The position numbers and the translations under genes were made by a program. The notes under the pieces are model-generated. The model saw only the letters and a program-made list of their open reading frames with translations, did not search any database and was not told the origin of the DNA. From positions 88,327 through 152,326 of the forward strand of contig CAYVBQ010000005.1 of NCBI GenBank assembly GCA_964449775.1: DNA of 64,000 nt, given 5' to 3'. Positions 61,498 to 64,000 of the stretch are shown here, piece after piece; within the stretch, counting starts at the first letter, position 1; each line of letters begins with the position of its first letter. The stretch is from Fen-1258 sp964449775. Its GTDB lineage: Bacteria > Bacteroidota > Ignavibacteria > Ignavibacteriales > Melioribacteraceae.

Positions 61498-62615
61498 CAG
61501 CGGATAAACATCTTACCCGGTAATTGTTTCACCAACCCCTTAAATTCAAGAGTTAGCAGATTTATAAGACAATCAGTTGTGGTCATTGACAAGTTTAATG
61601 CAATTTCATCAATCTGCTTTGGTTCAATGTCTAGAATACTTAAAAGTTTTTCCTCGAACAAGTTTAACTCAACACTTGGTCGTGGAATATTTTTGCCAAT
61701 CTCTGGTTTTAATTGTAATTCAAGTTCAAGAAGTATGTCTTCTGCACAAGTAACCAATTTAGCTTCACCCTTCTGAATCAACCTATTTGGACCTTCGCTT
61801 TGTTTTATATTAAGATTTCCTGGAATTGCGAATACTTCTCTATTTTGATCAAGTGCGTATGCCGCGGTTTGCATTGCGCCACCATTGATCTTTGTTTCCA
61901 CTATCAATGTTCCTAATGATAAACCGGAAATAATTCTATTTCGTCGTGGAAAGTTTTGGGCATCTGGTTTTGTTTCCAGTTCAAACTCTGTTATTATCAC
62001 GCCTCTTTCTTTTATTTGATCAAATAATTTTTTGTTTTCCGGTGGATAGATCACATCAAGTCCCGATCCGGTCACAGCAATTGTTCGCCCCTCGGCTTTC
62101 AATGTGGCTATATGTGCAAACGAATCAATTCCTCTGGCTAATCCGCTCACAATAGTGATATTCTTCTCCGCGAGTTCAGTTGAAAATTTTTCTGTCAATG
62201 CTTTACCATATGGGGAAGGCTGTCGCGTACCAACTATTGCTATTGAGAATTTATCATTGCCCGAAAAATTTCCGATAGTATAGATGATCACAGGAGGAAA
62301 ATAAATCCGCTTTAGCAGTTCAGGATACTCATCATCCCAGAAGGTAATTAACTTTCCCCCAATTTTTTGAAGAGAAGTGAGCTCACGCTCCAGATCACTT
62401 TTTACTTTAGAGAGATTATTCTTTGATGAATAGATTTTTGAGCCAAGAATTTTATTGATTCCTTCAACTTGTATCAAACTATTAAAATCAGCGTGAGTAA
62501 TAGATTCAAAATCATGAAACTGAGAAAGAAGAGAAAAGATTTTTTGCGGACCAATACCCTCAATAGAGATGAGTAATTTTAGATAAGCTAAATGATCGAA
62601 TGATATCTTTGACAA
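61494..62615 (-). CDS. dprA: DNA-processing protein DprA
   Basis: A 373-residue protein that loads RecA on incoming single strands in natural transformation. N-terminal helix-hairpin-helix-like region (GIGPQKIFSLLSQF), Rossmann core with IVGTRQPSPYGKAL and SGLARGIDSFAHIATL, RNRIISGLS, and a C-terminal winged-helix DML1 domain (~310-373). The start is TTG without a strong ribosome site. It is convergent with rarA. Confidence 0.92.
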   Translation of the reverse strand: MSKISFDHLAYLKLLISIEGIGPQKIFSLLSQFHDFESITHADFNSLIQVEGINKILGSKIYSSKNNLSKVKSDLERELTSLQKIGGKLITFWDDEYPELLKRIYFPPVIIYTIGNFSGNDKFSIAIVGTRQPSPYGKALTEKFSTELAEKNITIVSGLARGIDSFAHIATLKAEGRTIAVTGSGLDVIYPPENKKLFDQIKERGVIITEFELETKPDAQNFPRRNRIISGLSLGTLIVETKINGGAMQTAAYALDQNREVFAIPGNLNIKQSEGPNRLIQKGEAKLVTCAEDILLELELQLKPEIGKNIPRPSVELNLFEEKLLSILDIEPKQIDEIALNLSMTTTDCLINLLTLEFKGLVKQLPGKMFIRC

Positions 62616-62631
62616 AGTTTTTTATACAAAA

Positions 62632-62910
62632 TTAATTTTCGGCAATTTCGATATTATCAACTACTGCAATAATCATTGTATTAACCGGGGCATTTGGATG
62701 TCCCAAAATCTGCTGAACGGCATCACCCTCTTGAACAACTATAACACTATCACCAATACCTGCATCAATCAGATCAAGTGCAATCAAGTCTTTATTTCCA
62801 ATAAACTTAGAATTGTAATCAATTTCATGGACTATTAAAAGTTTATGACCAACTAAAAATTTATTCTTCGGAGTTGATACAATATTTCCTTTAATCTTTG
62901 CTAGGAACAT
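62632..62910 (-). CDS. Bacterial microcompartment vertex protein, EutN/CcmL family (BMC-P)
   Basis: A 92-residue EutN/CcmL protein, the pentamer that caps the corners of a microcompartment shell. The whole length matches: LAKIKGNIVSTPKNKFLVGHKLLIV, split by LDLIDAGIGDSVIVVQEG, the NAPVNTMIIAVVD closing strand. No other shell protein or cargo cluster is in the immediate neighbourhood; the acylating aldehyde dehydrogenase at 35-36.6 kb and aldolase at 58 kb are possible cargo. It overlaps the next upstream gene by 20 bases. Confidence 0.88.
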   Translation of the reverse strand: MFLAKIKGNIVSTPKNKFLVGHKLLIVHEIDYNSKFIGNKDLIALDLIDAGIGDSVIVVQEGDAVQQILGHPNAPVNTMIIAVVDNIEIAEN

Positions 62911-63172
62911 TTAATTTCTCTTTAACTCCTGCCGGGAATTTGAAAAAAATTGCAATGGGAATAAGTATTAAATATGCAATCAATAAAACAACAGGTGAAA
63001 TGGACATTGATAATGTACTATCCCATGAACCATCCATCATGAAAAAATAGCCAATGATCAAAAAAACCAAGCTCAAAATTAAAAAAAAGTAGTTCTGTTT
63101 TTGCCAATAATCTTTAAAATGTGATCCACCAGCTTTTTTCTGATCCTTAATACTCTTTTGAATTTTTGACAT
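62891..63172 (-). CDS. DUF3098-like two-helix membrane protein
   Basis: A 93-residue protein with two hydrophobic helices (NYFFLILSLVFLIIGYFFMM and PVVLLIAYLILIPIAIFF) separated by a polar loop with GSWDST. The arrangement resembles DUF3098 proteins. The function is unknown. Its 3' end overlaps the vertex protein gene by 20 bases, so the two are co-translated. Confidence 0.62.
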   Translation of the reverse strand: MSKIQKSIKDQKKAGGSHFKDYWQKQNYFFLILSLVFLIIGYFFMMDGSWDSTLSMSISPVVLLIAYLILIPIAIFFKFPAGVKEKLNVPSKD

Positions 63173-63538
63173 TTGTCCTCTTCTAAAAACAATTAGAATA
63201 TTGAGAATTCATTTTTATTATTAATCTTCCCTAGTGAAATATAGACTAAGAGTTCTTTTCAGTCAAGATATTTAACAACTATTTAAATTTATGGCTAAGA
63301 AACTCCGATGAAGGTGATACATAATATTTTCTAAGTTAAAAAATAAGGAGAATACCATAATTGAGCTATAAAAATCATTCAAGTAAATCATCATAATAAA
63401 GCGTTATTTGGTATTAAATAATTCTAGATTTTTTCATAAATAAATTTGCGAAGAAGAAAAAGTTAGAGTAACTTAGCGCCCCGATTAAAAAGAAATGTTT
63501 GTCAAATAAGATTTTTTTAGAAAATCAGTCAAAAAATC

Positions 63539-63569
63539 TTGACAAAAGAAAAAAAAAAGTATAAGTTTG
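63539..63569 (+). promoter_or_regulatory. rRNA operon promoter (TTGACA ... TAAGTTTG)
   Basis: TTGACA at 63539-63544 and TAAGTTTG at 63562-63569 with 17 bases between. The latter matches the Bacteroidota -7 element TAnnTTTG, and TTG falls at the -33 distance. It lies about 94 bases upstream of the mature 16S start, the usual place for an rrn promoter. Confidence 0.65.
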
Positions 63570-63587
63570 ACATCCACGTTTTATTAA

Positions 63588-63626
63588 GTTCTTTGATAGA
63601 GTGAGTGACTAAAGAAATTCTTTAGT
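63588..63626 (+). promoter_or_regulatory. rrn leader: boxA-like site and hairpin
   Basis: GTTCTTTGATA (63588-63598) resembles a boxA antitermination element. It is followed by ACTAAAGAAATTCTTTAGT (63608-63626), a perfect nine-base-arm hairpin in the leader. Confidence 0.45.
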
Positions 63627-63662
63627 AGTTTAGCTTTGTTGATTCAAAATTTTACAAACTCT

Positions 63663-64000
<338 letters not shown>

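Overview
The window looks like a chromosomal scaffold of a Gram-negative bacterium of the Bacteroidota/Chlorobi side, most likely Ignavibacteriota. The evidence is the Bat aerotolerance operon, KDO/Lpt outer-membrane genes, LytS/LytTR regulators, bacillithiol synthesis (bshB1), a ribosomal promoter of the TTG/TAnnTTTG type, and the first ~340 bases of a 16S rRNA gene at the right edge. The phylum call is inference; the 16S was not searched. A 100-N scaffold gap near 41.8 kb is flanked by an identical 55-bp sequence and is very probably an assembly artefact inside one intact gene.

0-14 kb: mixed housekeeping genes (bshB1 end, DASS transporter, DUF302, cyclophilin, EttA, a secreted NUC1-type nuclease, an OB-fold lipoprotein, a J-domain protein, a short RecQ, a YhiN-type flavoprotein, an RlmI-type methyltransferase, an MNT nucleotidyltransferase). 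14-23.5 kb: a compact aerotolerance operon, moxR - DUF58 - DUF4381-like - batA - batB - batC - batD - batE - M48 protease. 23.7-34.7 kb: a VWA lipoprotein, gatC, and genes for KDO and LPS export (kdsB, kdsA, a kdsC-like gene, kdsD, lptC, an lptA-like gene, lptB), with ruvB, a B12-binding protein, a membrane acyltransferase and a hypothetical protein among them. 35-44 kb: a CoA-acylating aldehyde dehydrogenase, a RelE-type toxin-antitoxin pair, a LiaF-like/LytS/LytTR operon, and a two-gene 2-oxoacid:ferredoxin oxidoreductase.

44-52 kb is the accessory part. A glutaryl-CoA dehydrogenase-like gene is followed by a tandem array of REP-associated (Y1/HUH) transposase copies with their own palindromes, a coiled-coil/nuclease-like protein, a cassette-like inverted repeat, an RloC/PrrC-like zinc-hook ATPase, and a toxin-antitoxin module whose toxin is broken. 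52-64 kb: penicillin acylase, a HEPN-like gene with an overlapping 41-codon gene and two small unknowns, metF, a Gfo/Idh/MocA oxidoreductase with a class II aldolase, ddl, ftsB, rarA, dprA, a bacterial-microcompartment vertex protein (EutN/CcmL family), a small membrane protein, and the rRNA leader.

The intergenic DNA is unusually rich in structured repeats. There are at least four ~100-170 bp MITE-like elements with terminal inverted repeats (one inserted in a transposase pseudogene with a probable 4-bp target duplication), two types of REP palindrome, and degenerate micro-repeats at Bat operon junctions. The most interesting leads are the microcompartment vertex protein plus an aldehyde dehydrogenase with a helix-like C-terminal tail, the ATPase bounded by cassette-like repeats, the HEPN-like locus with its overlapping gene, and the MNT gene carried between a functional and a decayed copy of the rlmI 3' end.
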